A stretch of DNA of 64,000 bases from Deltaproteobacteria bacterium. GTDB taxonomy: Bacteria > SAR324 > JACQKK01. The DNA lies in assembly GCA_029858505.1 (NCBI GenBank), contig JAOUEW010000001.1, forward strand, positions 620,001-684,000, in the 5' to 3' direction. The notes under the pieces were generated by a model. That model saw only the letters and a list, made by a program, of their open reading frames with translations. It was not told the origin of the DNA and ran no database searches. Each line of letters starts with the position of its first letter. Position 1 is the stretch's first letter. Shown one piece after another: positions 32,764-42,495 of this stretch. A program made the position numbers and the translations under genes.

Positions 32764-34084
32764 GGGCCTTGTTCAGTTGCTCGTGGGAAATGCAATAGGG
32801 AGGGAGGATATACACCACATTCCCCAGGGGGCGCAGCAGCACGCCCCGTGATAAAGAATACGCCGACAGGGCCGGAGCCATCTCATGTAAATATCCCCCA
32901 TCCGCCGCCCGGAATTCAACCGCCGCGATGACCCCCACCCGGCGCACCGCCGCCACCCGGGGGTGCCCAGCCAGGGCGGACAGTTTTTCATCGTGCCATT
33001 GGCCAATGGCTTGAACGCGTTCCATCACCGGTTCTTGGCTGAAGACCTCCAGGCTGGCCAGGGCCGCCGCGCAGGCAATGGGGTTGGCTGTGTAGGAATG
33101 GCCGTGGAAGAACATGCGCTCCCGCTGGGGAGACTGAAAGGCTTGAAACACCGCTCCTGAGGCCAGGGTGGCCCCCAGGGGCAAAAATCCTCCGGTGATG
33201 CCTTTGGACAGGCACAGCAGATCGGGGGTTAGTCCGTGATTCATGGGGGGGTCGCCAGCCGGTTCCAGCCCTTGCAGTTGATCCACCGCGAAGAAGCTGC
33301 CTGTTCGGCCAAAGCCGGTCATCACCTCGTCGGCAATCCACGGCACCCCGTGGCGCCGGGCGGTGGCGGCCAGCCGGGCCAGCACGTCGGGGGGGTAAGT
33401 GAGCATTCCACCCGCCCCCAGCACCAAGGGTTCGACAATCAGCGCCGCCACCCGTTCTCCCTGTTGGGCTAGCAGGTCTTCCCAAGCCTTCAGGGTTTCC
33501 TGCTCTTTCCCCGGATAAGGAAACGGCAGCCGGGCCACGTCGAACAGCAGGGGGGCGTACTCTTGGGTGAACACCCCCCGCTCCCCCACCGCCATGGCCC
33601 CAAAGGTGTCTCCATGGTAGGCGTGCTCCAGGGCGGCAAACAGGGGCCGCCCCCGCCCCTGGCGCTCACGCGCCCAGTGGCCGATGGCCATCTTCAGCGC
33701 CACCTCCACCGCCGTGGAGCCATTGTCGGAGAAGAACACCGTCTCCAACCCCTGGGGCGCCCGGGCCAGCAGACCCTGGGCCAAGTCCTCCGCCGGGCCG
33801 TGGGTGAACTGGGCGAAAATCACCTGCTCCAGCTGCTGGGCCTGCCGGGCAATGGCCTGGGCAATGCGCGGGTGCCCGTGGCCGTGCAGCGTCACCCACC
33901 ACGACGCGATGGCGTCCACAATCTCCCGGCCGTCCTCGGTAAACAGCATCGCTCCCTCCGCCCGCTCAATCCGGGGGAACTCAGGCCCCAGCCCGTGCTG
34001 GGTAAACGGGTGCCAAATGGGGGGCGTGGGCATGGGGGGTGGAATATGTTTGGTGTGGGGGGCAGGAGTAGGTTTGATTTTCAC
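32720..34084 (-). CDS. bioA: Adenosylmethionine-8-amino-7-oxononanoate aminotransferase
   Basis: PLP enzyme that makes 7,8-diaminononanoate in biotin synthesis, using S-adenosylmethionine as amino donor. 454 residues. Landmarks are IWHPFTQHG, ASWWVTLHGHGHP (the WW and HGH of BioA), FFSDNGSTAVEVALK, LEHAYHGDTFGAMAVG, DEVMTGFGRTG and the PLP lysine K294 in CLSKGITGG. An ATG at 34033 (MPTPPIWHPF) may be the true start. The one at 34084 overlaps the stop of the upstream DUF4145 gene as ATGA. No bioF, bioD or bioB is adjacent; the only coupled partner is the di-iron protein. Confidence 0.95.
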   Translation of the reverse strand: MKIKPTPAPHTKHIPPPMPTPPIWHPFTQHGLGPEFPRIERAEGAMLFTEDGREIVDAIASWWVTLHGHGHPRIAQAIARQAQQLEQVIFAQFTHGPAEDLAQGLLARAPQGLETVFFSDNGSTAVEVALKMAIGHWARERQGRGRPLFAALEHAYHGDTFGAMAVGERGVFTQEYAPLLFDVARLPFPYPGKEQETLKAWEDLLAQQGERVAALIVEPLVLGAGGMLTYPPDVLARLAATARRHGVPWIADEVMTGFGRTGSFFAVDQLQGLEPAGDPPMNHGLTPDLLCLSKGITGGFLPLGATLASGAVFQAFQSPQRERMFFHGHSYTANPIACAAALASLEVFSQEPVMERVQAIGQWHDEKLSALAGHPRVAAVRRVGVIAAVEFRAADGGYLHEMAPALSAYSLSRGVLLRPLGNVVYILPPYCISHEQLNKAHDLIAESLELPAPR

Positions 34085-34836
34085 TCGGTTTGTTTTTGTG
34101 ATTTTTGCTGTTTCTTATCATCAGCTATTTTTTTAAGATTCGACATTCTCTGCTCCCTATCATGCCTATTGATGTACGTTTCTACAAAAAGGGTTTCAAT
34201 AAGATTGATTAAGAGAGTTGCTTCATTTTCTTCAACATCAATGATTAAGTTAATGTCATTTTCCATATGTGCCCCGATGTTTCCAACGTGGCGAAGGGAG
34301 TCCATTGCATCCCAAGTGCTGCTATCAACCTTGCTTTGCAGCTCGTTAATCTCTTCCGCAAGCGTCTTCTTTTTGATTCCATAAAAGTCACGAATTATCC
34401 CTTGCAGGCATCTCCTGGATAAGGTGGCGGATGCTTTTGGGCTTTTGTTGACGATTAAACAAGCTTCCTCATAGTCCTTTCTCAATGGAGCGGGAATATA
34501 ATCTGGAAAGGGTTTGGCCGTAGATTCTGGCAGCAAATTCCAAGAAATTAACTTTATTGAGTTAAAAATAATTATTTGTAGTGGTTGATCCCATCTTTTT
34601 ATTAGTTCTTGATATGATTGGTGTTCCCAATGACAAGGGCCTCCTTTCAAAGCAAAAATTGCCAACGATATGGTTCTTTTTTCGCAGTCTGGATTTGGGC
34701 ACACAATTATTCGTGTTAATGTTACATAGTGGCCGTATTTTTCATTTATGTGATTTTCCCCTGCTATTATTCGGTCATCATATTCGCCAATGGTGCAGTG
34801 GCGATTGCAATAAGGGCATGTCCATTGTGTTGCCAT
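34081..34836 (-). CDS. DUF4145-domain protein with N-terminal zinc ribbon
   Basis: 251 residues. CPYCNRHC and CPNPDC form a zinc ribbon in the first 55 residues. The DUF4145 region follows: PAPLRKDYEEACLIVNKSPK, ATLSRRCLQGIIRDFYG, then LRHVGNIGAHMENDINL near the end. The gene is clearly AT-rich, unlike bioA behind it, so it is probably a recent arrival inserted before bioA. DUF4145 proteins often occur alone or beside restriction and other defence genes; no biochemical role is established that I can cite. Confidence 0.75.
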   Translation of the reverse strand: MATQWTCPYCNRHCTIGEYDDRIIAGENHINEKYGHYVTLTRIIVCPNPDCEKRTISLAIFALKGGPCHWEHQSYQELIKRWDQPLQIIIFNSIKLISWNLLPESTAKPFPDYIPAPLRKDYEEACLIVNKSPKASATLSRRCLQGIIRDFYGIKKKTLAEEINELQSKVDSSTWDAMDSLRHVGNIGAHMENDINLIIDVEENEATLLINLIETLFVETYINRHDREQRMSNLKKIADDKKQQKSQKQTE

Positions 34837-35002
34837 AATAATGCTCCTAAATTTGCGTTGGGATATTCCAGGGATTGAGATTTATGCGTAGATCACGATC
34901 TTTTATCTTCCCGTTTTTTATTCTTCAATATTTTCCCAACTTTTTACGAACCTTACGCCACTTCCCGTTTCAAGTAAACTCTTCCTCCCCTAAGGTTCCC
35001 CC

Positions 35003-35056
35003 TTCCCCTTGTCGTGCAAACCCTGTTTGGCTATGGCATTCTGAACAAGATATTGG
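35003..35056 (+). repeat. Repeated upstream element, copy 1
   Basis: TCCCC..GTCGTGCAAAC, then TGGCT.TGGCATTCTG and TATTGGA. It matches the segment at 36126-36180 over about 54 bases with a dozen or so differences. Each copy lies upstream of a plus-strand gene (starts at 35105 and 36249). This suggests a shared promoter or regulatory element, or the scar of a small repeat. No sigma-factor consensus is clear. Confidence 0.5.
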
Positions 35057-35104
35057 AACCCATGAAGCCCAGGCCCCCCACTCTTTTCGTATAGAGGCAC
35101 TCAA

Positions 35105-36082
35105 ATGAAAGCCATGGTTTACGCCAAGTACGGCCCGCCAGAGGTGCTGTCTCTCAAAGAAGTCGAAAAACCCAGCCCCCAAGCGAATGAAGTTCTGGTG
35201 AAGGTGGTTGCCTCCTCCATCAACGCGGCCGACTGGCACCTGCTGACCGCCGACATTTTTTTGGTTCGCCTGTTCACGGGGTTGTTTAAGCCCAAAAAAC
35301 AAGTTTTGGGGGCGGACCTGGCGGGCCGAGTGGAGGCCGTGGGCCATGGGGTGGCCAAGTTTAAGCCGGGAGACGCGGTGTTCGGCAAGGTGGAAGTGCA
35401 GCGGTTGGGTGCCTATGCCGAATACATGATCGCGGGGGAGGAGGATCTGGTGCTGAAGCCCAATCAGGTATCGTTCGAGACCGCCGCCGCGGTGCCCCTG
35501 GCGGCTGTCACGGCCCTGCAGGGGTTGCGGGACCTGGGGCAAATTCAGGCCGGGCACAAGGTGCTGATCAACGGCGCTTCGGGCGGGGTGGGTACCTTTG
35601 CCGTGCAACTGGCCAAACACTTTGGGGCCGAAGTAACCGCCGTGTGCAGCACATCCAAAGTGCAGCAAGCAAAAGAATTGGGGGCCGACCATGTGATGGA
35701 CTACACCCAACAAGATTTTACCCAACTGGAACAGAAGTACGACTTGATTCTGGCGGTCAACGGTTATCATCCCATCGCGGCCTATCAACGGGTTTTATCC
35801 CCCCAGGGGGCCTATGTCATGGTGGGCGGGCACCAAAAGCAAATGTTTGCCGCAATCCTCAAGGGTCCCTGGCTGTCTAAAAAAGGCGGTCAACGGCTGG
35901 GGTTTTTGACTTTGAAACCCAACCCCAACGACTTACCGCTGCTGAAAAGCCTGCTGGAAACCGGAAAGTTAAAACCGGTGGTGGACAAGCGTTTTCCGCT
36001 GAGTGAGTTGGTGGAGGCCTTCCGCTATTTTGGTCAGGGTCACGCCCGGGGAAAAGTGGTCATCAGCGTGGCTCAAGAGTAA
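35105..36082 (+). CDS. Zinc-free quinone oxidoreductase-like MDR protein
   Basis: 325 residues of the medium-chain dehydrogenase/reductase superfamily. The N-terminal GroES-like domain has GPPEVLSLKEVEKP, SSINAADWHL and LGADLAGRVEAVG. The Rossmann domain has VLINGASGGVGTFAVQLAKHFGAEVTAV and reads AKELGADHVMDY. The zinc ligands of classical alcohol dehydrogenases are missing, so it is of the NADPH:quinone/enone reductase type. AGAGG precedes the ATG by 7 bases. Substrate unknown. It stands alone, sharing an upstream repeat with the next gene. Confidence 0.88.
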   Translation: MKAMVYAKYGPPEVLSLKEVEKPSPQANEVLVKVVASSINAADWHLLTADIFLVRLFTGLFKPKKQVLGADLAGRVEAVGHGVAKFKPGDAVFGKVEVQRLGAYAEYMIAGEEDLVLKPNQVSFETAAAVPLAAVTALQGLRDLGQIQAGHKVLINGASGGVGTFAVQLAKHFGAEVTAVCSTSKVQQAKELGADHVMDYTQQDFTQLEQKYDLILAVNGYHPIAAYQRVLSPQGAYVMVGGHQKQMFAAILKGPWLSKKGGQRLGFLTLKPNPNDLPLLKSLLETGKLKPVVDKRFPLSELVEAFRYFGQGHARGKVVISVAQE

Positions 36083-36125
36083 TCCCCCTTTCCCCCTTTC
36101 CCCCTCTCCCCTTCTCCCATCGCTC

Positions 36126-36180
36126 CTTTCCCCGGTCGTGCAAACTTTTTCTGGCTGTGGCATTCTGTACGGAATAATTG
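36126..36180 (+). repeat. Repeated upstream element, copy 2
   Basis: TTCCCCGGTCGTGCAAAC, then TGGCTGTGGCATTCTG and AATTGGA; the partner of 35003-35056. It lies about 70 bases upstream of the Smr gene. Confidence 0.5.
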
Positions 36181-36248
36181 GAGGGCCCGCTGTGAGGGGG
36201 GCTCTTGCCCCTTGCCCTTGATCCGGCCCACTTTACGCACACACCGCC

Positions 36249-36773
36249 ATGACCAGCCCCCCCCGCCGCCCGCTGGTGCCCGATGACAGGGTGGAGTTTG
36301 ACCTGGAGGAAGACGGGGAGGAGGTTTTGGCGCGGTGGATGGAGGAGGGGGCCATGAACCCCCGCGACAAGTTCGAGGGGGCGAGAGAGGCCGGGCGGGA
36401 AGTGCGGAGGAAGCTGGCGGGTGGGGCGGGTGATGCGGGTGCCGCCGGGGTGCGAGACGATGAGCAGCCCGATGATCAACTGGACCTGCACGGCAAGACC
36501 CGCGAGGAAGCCATTCACATGGTGCAAAACTTTGTGATGACCAGCCGCCAAGCGGGGCGGGGTCTGGTGCTCATCATCACCGGGCAGGGGAAGCACTCTG
36601 GCCCCCAGGGGCCGGTGCTGGGAGAAACCGTGTTTCAGTGGCTGCGGAAGAACGGCGGCCCCTATGCTAGGTCTTTTGGCTGGGCCCCCCCGGCCCTGGG
36701 CGGAAACGGTGCTGTGTGGGTGCGCCTGAAAACCAACCCCGCCCCCCGTAAGCCCAGAGGTGGAAAGATGTGA
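36249..36773 (+). CDS. Smr-domain protein
   Basis: 174 residues. A charged N-terminal third (residues 1 to ~80, DDRVEFDLEEDGEEVLARW) is followed by a C-terminal Smr domain: LDLHGKTREEAI, VLIITGQGKHS and GGNGAVWVRL. These are the family's three signature blocks (LDLHG, TGxGxHS, GGxGA). Smr domains bind or nick nucleic acids; stand-alone proteins of this size are related to E. coli SmrA/SmrB, the latter cutting mRNA at collided ribosomes. Which role applies is not evident. No MutS part is present. Confidence 0.85.
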   Translation: MTSPPRRPLVPDDRVEFDLEEDGEEVLARWMEEGAMNPRDKFEGAREAGREVRRKLAGGAGDAGAAGVRDDEQPDDQLDLHGKTREEAIHMVQNFVMTSRQAGRGLVLIITGQGKHSGPQGPVLGETVFQWLRKNGGPYARSFGWAPPALGGNGAVWVRLKTNPAPRKPRGGKM

Positions 36774-36947
36774 TGGCGGGCATTTGACGAACCCCCATTG
36801 AGCGGCAACAATGGATGCGCTGGCGGGCCGGATTGGCCTGAGGCAGGTAGAGGGATAGAGAAATGTTGATGGAGGATGTGTTTGATCGGCAAACGTTGAC
36901 CAGCAACCGGTCGTCATCATCATTGGGCAGCAAGGAGAACACCACCC

Positions 36948-38477
36948 GTGGTTAAAACCAAAGCGCAAACAATACGGCCCAAACATAAGCCGTTTTCCCG
37001 GCTGCCCCGCAACGTGGCGGCGGTGCTGACCTTTGGGCGGCCTCCGCTGGTGTTTGGGGCCTTCGTGGCGGCGTTGTGGGTAATTTTTACCCAGTCGTCT
37101 CTGGCTTACATCACCGGGCTTTCGCTGCTGGCCATGTCCATGCTGTTCGATTGGGTTGACGGCTGGTTTGCCGAGCGCTTCAACCCAGAGTCTCGCCTGG
37201 GGCCCCTGGTGAACCGCATGATGGAGCGGCTGGTGTTCACCATTATCTTTCCGGTGTTGGGGGCGGGCATGTTGTGGCGCTACACCCGCTTGGCCGAAGG
37301 CCTGGATGCGCGCTCTGCCCGGCTGCTGATGCTGCACGCCCTGTTTGTGGTGGCCATTGGGGTGCTGGTGCTGGTGCGCGATCAATTTTCCACCTTCATC
37401 CGCTCCTTTGCCATTCGCAAGGGAGAAGACCTGGAATCTTACGAATTGAATCAGCTGCAAGGGCTGGTGGGGGCCCCCATGGCGGTGCTGCTGTACGCCT
37501 ACGCGTTCTATTTGCCCACGGTGGGGTGGGAGGTGTTCTACGGCTGGTTAGACTGGCTCGACCAGGTGCCGCTGCGGGCATGGCTGGTGCTGGAAAGCCT
37601 GTTTCTCATCGTCACGTTTGGTTCGATGACGGTGCACCTGCGAAAATACGGAATGCTGGCCTTGGATGATATTTGCGGGGATGACGAAAACCTGCGGCGG
37701 CGGATTCTGGCGGTGCTGCCCAACGCGGTGACCATGCTAAACGGCGTGATGGGGGTGGCGGCGGTGGTGTTTGCCAGCATGGGGCTGGTTCGAGAAGCCT
37801 TGTTTATTCTGGTGGGGGCCGCGGTGTTCGATAAACTCGACGGCACCCTGGCCCGGCGCCTGGGCTTGGCCGGCCAGCCCGGAGAAAAACCCGGCAGCCA
37901 AAAAATTACCCTGGGGGCCATACTCGACGACATTTCGGATTTTGTCAGTTTTGCCATGGCCCCGGCGGCTATTTTTTACCTGGTGATGGAAGACTTGACT
38001 CACCCGCCGGACCTGCCCGTGGGATTGATCGCTGGGTTGTATGCCCTGGCCGGAACGGCGCGGCTGATTTACTTTACCCTAGACAAAACCCCCGTTCCCG
38101 GATTTTTCAAGGGCATGCCGGTGCCCGCCGCCGCCCTGTTGGTGATGGGCCCGTTGGAAATATCGTCGATGTTACACCGTACCAACCACCCCGATGCCCA
38201 GGCCTGGGCGCTGGGTGCCACCCTGGTCATGGTGGCCGCGTCTGTGGCCATGAATTTTTACGTGGTGCGTTGGCTGCACTTTGGGCGGTTGATGAGCCGC
38301 AACCCAATGGTGACCTGGGGGCTTTCTCTGCTGGCGCTGGTGATGGTGTTCACTCCCTTTTTCGGGGGGATGATTTTTCTGCTGACCCTGGTGTACCTGC
38401 TGTCTCCACTGATGACTTGGCGCATTTCTCCGGCGGAAGCGGCTCGGGAACGCCCCCGTGAGGCCAAACGTTCTTAA
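36948..38477 (+). CDS. Tandem CDP-alcohol phosphatidyltransferase, first domain degenerate
   Basis: 509 residues, mostly membrane helices, with two CDP-alcohol phosphatidyltransferase motifs. The first (D68-x2-D71-G72-x2-A75) has Glu76 for Arg, Asn89 and Glu93 for the two late Asp residues, so it is probably inactive. The second is complete: D295-x2-D298-G299-x2-A302-R303, then G323-x3-D327-x3-D331, with a longer insert than usual and SDFVSFAMAP after it, as in phosphatidylserine synthases. It would condense CDP-diacylglycerol with an alcohol at the inner membrane. The start is a GTG preceded by AAGGAGA. The fusion is unusual, and the product lipid is unknown. Confidence 0.75.
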   Translation: MVKTKAQTIRPKHKPFSRLPRNVAAVLTFGRPPLVFGAFVAALWVIFTQSSLAYITGLSLLAMSMLFDWVDGWFAERFNPESRLGPLVNRMMERLVFTIIFPVLGAGMLWRYTRLAEGLDARSARLLMLHALFVVAIGVLVLVRDQFSTFIRSFAIRKGEDLESYELNQLQGLVGAPMAVLLYAYAFYLPTVGWEVFYGWLDWLDQVPLRAWLVLESLFLIVTFGSMTVHLRKYGMLALDDICGDDENLRRRILAVLPNAVTMLNGVMGVAAVVFASMGLVREALFILVGAAVFDKLDGTLARRLGLAGQPGEKPGSQKITLGAILDDISDFVSFAMAPAAIFYLVMEDLTHPPDLPVGLIAGLYALAGTARLIYFTLDKTPVPGFFKGMPVPAAALLVMGPLEISSMLHRTNHPDAQAWALGATLVMVAASVAMNFYVVRWLHFGRLMSRNPMVTWGLSLLALVMVFTPFFGGMIFLLTLVYLLSPLMTWRISPAEAARERPREAKRS

Positions 38478-38716
38478 AGGGAAGCGTTCTTTCATTGGTG
38501 GTTTTTCTGACAAACCCCATTGGGCGTCTGAATCCAGGGTCAATAAAACTAGGCAACTTATTCTTATGTCATATGATTATTAGAAAAATAGATGGATGGC
38601 GGTTTGATCTCTTGCGAACCTGCTGAAATCTGATTACAACGGTGGAGGGGGATTTCGCCGGAAGAAATACGGTTTTCCCAGGTTTTTTTATCCACTAGGT
38701 TTCCACCGGATGCGCC

Positions 38717-39136
38717 ATGAGCAGCCTGAACATCGACTTTAAAACCCCCATCAGCAAACTCACCGACAAGCATCGGATTTGGTTTGCCACCGCTCTAACA
38801 GCCATGATTTTGGTGGACGGAAACATTGACCGGACCGAGGCGGAGTTTCTGGTGAAGGTGATTTCCATCGTGAAGGAAGAAAACGAGGTGGACCGGCTGA
38901 AGAAATTCATCCAGTTTAAAACAGTGCCTCAACTTAGCAAGCCCGTGGGGCTAGACCGCAAACTGGCCATGACAATGTTGATCGACATGGTTCGCATTGC
39001 CGTGGTGGACAAAGACTTCGCCGCATCTGAAGAACAAATGGTGCGCACGGTGGGAGAAACCCTGGGGTTTGCCTCTGCCGAGGTGGAAAAACTGGTGGCT
39101 TTTGGTTTTGAGTTGATGGGCAAGGAAGCCAGTTAG
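38717..39136 (+). CDS. TerB-like protein
   Basis: 139 residues, all-helical, soluble. The pattern AMILVDGNIDRTEAEFL, IDMVRIAVVDKDFAASEEQM and LGFASAEVEKLVAFG is that of TerB/DjlA-type domains. These have an acidic D-G-x-I-x-x-x-E turn that can bind a metal, and here it appears twice. The role is unknown; TerB domains occur in tellurite-resistance and phage-defence clusters, but no other ter gene is near. Preceded by a 239-base spacer after the phosphatidyltransferase gene. Confidence 0.7.
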   Translation: MSSLNIDFKTPISKLTDKHRIWFATALTAMILVDGNIDRTEAEFLVKVISIVKEENEVDRLKKFIQFKTVPQLSKPVGLDRKLAMTMLIDMVRIAVVDKDFAASEEQMVRTVGETLGFASAEVEKLVAFGFELMGKEAS

Positions 39137-39491
39137 TTTTGGTGCTGTGTGCGGATCGCCCGCGGGTTGTCCGTTTTATTTTATCATTGTTTTATATTTT
39201 AAATGTTGTGTGCCTGGTTTTGATTCCCTCGTATTTTGCTTCGCTTTCTTTTTTTCCCTCTTCAGCTGGTTCCTCCCTCCCAATTCGCATTTCACCAACT
39301 CGAATTTGAATGTTAGCGTCCCGCGGGGTGTTCTTTCATCGCGGAGCTTTTTGCGCGGCCCCATGTCATCCGTTCTCCTCCTGAAAGGACATGAAGAGAG
39401 CTCTGCATAACCCGGAGTTTTCCCGTGAAAAGGGGGATGGAGGGGGAAAAGTTATGCCGAGGTCTCATGAGGAACCGGCCCGGTAGCCCCT
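39137..39491. other. Intergenic region, T-rich; no gene identified
   Basis: 355 bases between TerB-like and argD, both ending here (convergent). The first half is T-rich (ttttattttatcattgtttt). A short inverted pair CCGCGGG/..CGCGG is present near 39321-39345. I see no RNA gene or convincing coding frame. Confidence 0.4.
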
Positions 39492-40724
<1,233 letters not shown>

Positions 40725-40865
40725 GGGGGTCCTTGGATGGCGTGATCGGAGTGAATGGCGGTGCGGGGGCCCGCAGGGTTATTCTTCCATGAATTTGCCC
40801 TGGGAGAAAAGAGGCCCGGTTTTCCTCCGAGGGAATTTTCCTGTATGGGTAGATATATAGACGGA

Positions 40866-40900
40866 CGAATCCATTCACCGTTGGATTCGAATAGATTCGA
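40866..40900. promoter_or_regulatory. Palindrome plus direct repeat between argD and the CDF gene
   Basis: CGAATCCA (40866-40873) and TGGATTCG (40882-40889) are perfect 8-bp inverted arms around 8 bases. The right arm begins a direct repeat GATTCGA-ATA-GATTCGA (40884-40900, 10-bp period), followed by GTATAAAC. This looks like an operator over a promoter, in the 250-base gap between the divergent argD and CDF genes. Confidence 0.5.
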
Positions 40901-40974
40901 GTATAAACATCAATTTCCTTGAGACGTGTTGTTTCCCGGTGCCAGGATCGGCTCCCCCCATTCTCCGGCTCTTC

Positions 40975-41922
40975 ATGATTCAGAATCGCTCTCAATCCAT
41001 CCGCCGGGTGTTGTGGGTGGTGCTGTGGCTCAACGTGGTGGTGGCGGTGGCCAAACTGTCCGTGGGGTGGAGCATCCAATCGCTGGCCATGATGGCCGAC
41101 GGCCTGCATTCCCTGCTGGACGGCTCTTCCAACGTGATCGGGCTGGTGGGGGTGTTTCTGGCCGGGCGCCCGCCAGATGAAGACCATCCCTACGGGCACC
41201 ACAAATACGAAGCCTTTTCGGCCCTGGCCATTTCTTTTTTGTTGGGGATCACCGCCATCGAGGTGGCCCAGATGGGGGTGGAACGGTTGCGCTCGGCGGT
41301 GCCGGTGCAAACCAGCCTGCCAGCCATGGGGGTGATGGTGGCCACCATGATCGCCAACCTGTTCATTACCCGATACGAGTCGGCCAAAGGGGCGGCATTG
41401 AAAAGCGAGGTGCTGCTGGCCGATGCCGAGCACACCCGATCGGATGTGTATGTGTCGTTGTCGGTGCTGGCGGGCCTGGGGGCCTCGTTTTACGGCTGGT
41501 TCTGGGCCGACGTGCTGGTGGCCTTTGGCATTGCCGGGTTGATCTTGTACATCAGCTTTGGCATTCTGCGGCGCACCTCCTCCATTCTCACCGACTCCTC
41601 GGTGCTGCACCCAGACCGGGTGGCAGCCGTGGCCAAAACCGTGCCGGAGGTGATCTCCTGTTCCAACATCCGTTCCAGGGGCATGTCGCCCTATTTATAT
41701 GTGGACATGGAAATACAGATTGACCCCGATCTGCCCCTGTGGAAAGCCCACCGCATTGCCCACGAGGTGATGGAACGCTGCAAGCAAGAGCTGGACGCCT
41801 TGGACGTGGTGGTGCACGTAGAGCCCCCCTCCATCGCCCCCGGAGAACCGGCTCGGCCGGTGTCTGGGATGACCTTTGGCAAACCGGACCTGCCGGATGA
41901 CCCCACCCGAGAACCCTCATGA
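40975..41922 (+). CDS. Cation diffusion facilitator (CDF) metal transporter
   Basis: 315 residues. Six membrane helices are expected, with metal-site residues in ADGLHSLLDGSSN (helix 2) and DAEHTRSDVYVS (helix 5), both of the HxxxD type found in Zn/Fe transporters. A C-terminal cytoplasmic domain follows (VDMEIQIDPDLPLWKAHRIA, VVVHVEPPS). CDF proteins export Zn, Fe, Mn or Co from the cytosol by proton antiport; MamB/MamM of magnetosomes belong to the family, but no mam gene is near. The ATG at 40975 is preferred over an in-frame GTG at 40939. It overlaps the next gene by four bases. Confidence 0.88.
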   Translation: MIQNRSQSIRRVLWVVLWLNVVVAVAKLSVGWSIQSLAMMADGLHSLLDGSSNVIGLVGVFLAGRPPDEDHPYGHHKYEAFSALAISFLLGITAIEVAQMGVERLRSAVPVQTSLPAMGVMVATMIANLFITRYESAKGAALKSEVLLADAEHTRSDVYVSLSVLAGLGASFYGWFWADVLVAFGIAGLILYISFGILRRTSSILTDSSVLHPDRVAAVAKTVPEVISCSNIRSRGMSPYLYVDMEIQIDPDLPLWKAHRIAHEVMERCKQELDALDVVVHVEPPSIAPGEPARPVSGMTFGKPDLPDDPTREPS

Positions 41923-42425
41923 GCAAAACGCTTTTTCTGCTGCGCCACGCCAAACCGGTGGACCCCGGACGGATGGATGACTTTGACCGGCCCCTCACCA
42001 GTCACGGGGTGGCCCAGGCGGCGGCCCTGGGGAAAAAAATGGCCGCCGATGGTCTGGTGCCCCAAGTCATTCTCGCCTCGCCAGCGGCCCGGGCCGCCGC
42101 CACCGCCAACGACGTGGCCGCCCAATTGGTGCAGGCCGGAAAGTTCTCTGGGCAGGTCACCACGGAACCCCGCATCTACAATGCCTATGAGGACGACCTG
42201 CTGGATGTTGTGCGGGAAATCCCCGACGGCATTCAGCGGGCTCTGCTGGTGGGGCACATGCCGGGCATGGGGGAATTGGCCCGGTTGTTGGCCGCCCGCC
42301 GGGAGGGGCATTCCTTTTCCCTGCAAACCTGCGCCCTGGTGGTGCTGGAACAAGGCCCAGAATCTTGGACCCAGGTGGGGAGGGATTCCTTCCAGCAGGT
42401 GAACATCCTGCCGCCGTTGGCTTGA
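41919..42425 (+). CDS. SixA-like histidine phosphatase
   Basis: 168 residues of the histidine phosphatase superfamily. The active-site motif LLRHAK has R9 and the phospho-accepting H10, and the second histidine is in VGHMPGMGELARLL. LTSHGVAQAAALGKKMA and VILASPAARAAATA match SixA, which dephosphorylates phosphohistidine in phosphotransfer proteins. It begins at the ATGA overlap with the CDF gene, so the two are translated together. A link between metal export and this phosphatase is only contextual. Confidence 0.85.
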   Translation: MSKTLFLLRHAKPVDPGRMDDFDRPLTSHGVAQAAALGKKMAADGLVPQVILASPAARAAATANDVAAQLVQAGKFSGQVTTEPRIYNAYEDDLLDVVREIPDGIQRALLVGHMPGMGELARLLAARREGHSFSLQTCALVVLEQGPESWTQVGRDSFQQVNILPPLA

Positions 42426-42495
42426 TTGAGTGATTACAATATAACCCTTCCCTTTTCCCCCGTTCGGGGTATACTTAAAGGATAGTTGCGTCTCC

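Noticed and set aside
36150-36170. Sigma-54 promoter in the repeated element (TGGCTGTGGCATTCTG)
   Set aside because: The -24 TGG is there but the -12 element should be TTGCA-like at fixed spacing and is TTCTG; not close enough to call.
35003-36180. The two ~55-base repeats as attachment sites flanking an inserted oxidoreductase gene
   Set aside because: They flank one gene in direct orientation, but there is no integrase or tRNA end, and the gene's composition matches its surroundings.
40975-41922. CDF transporter as MamB/MamM and the window as part of a magnetosome island
   Set aside because: CDF proteins are widespread and no other mam or mms gene is present.
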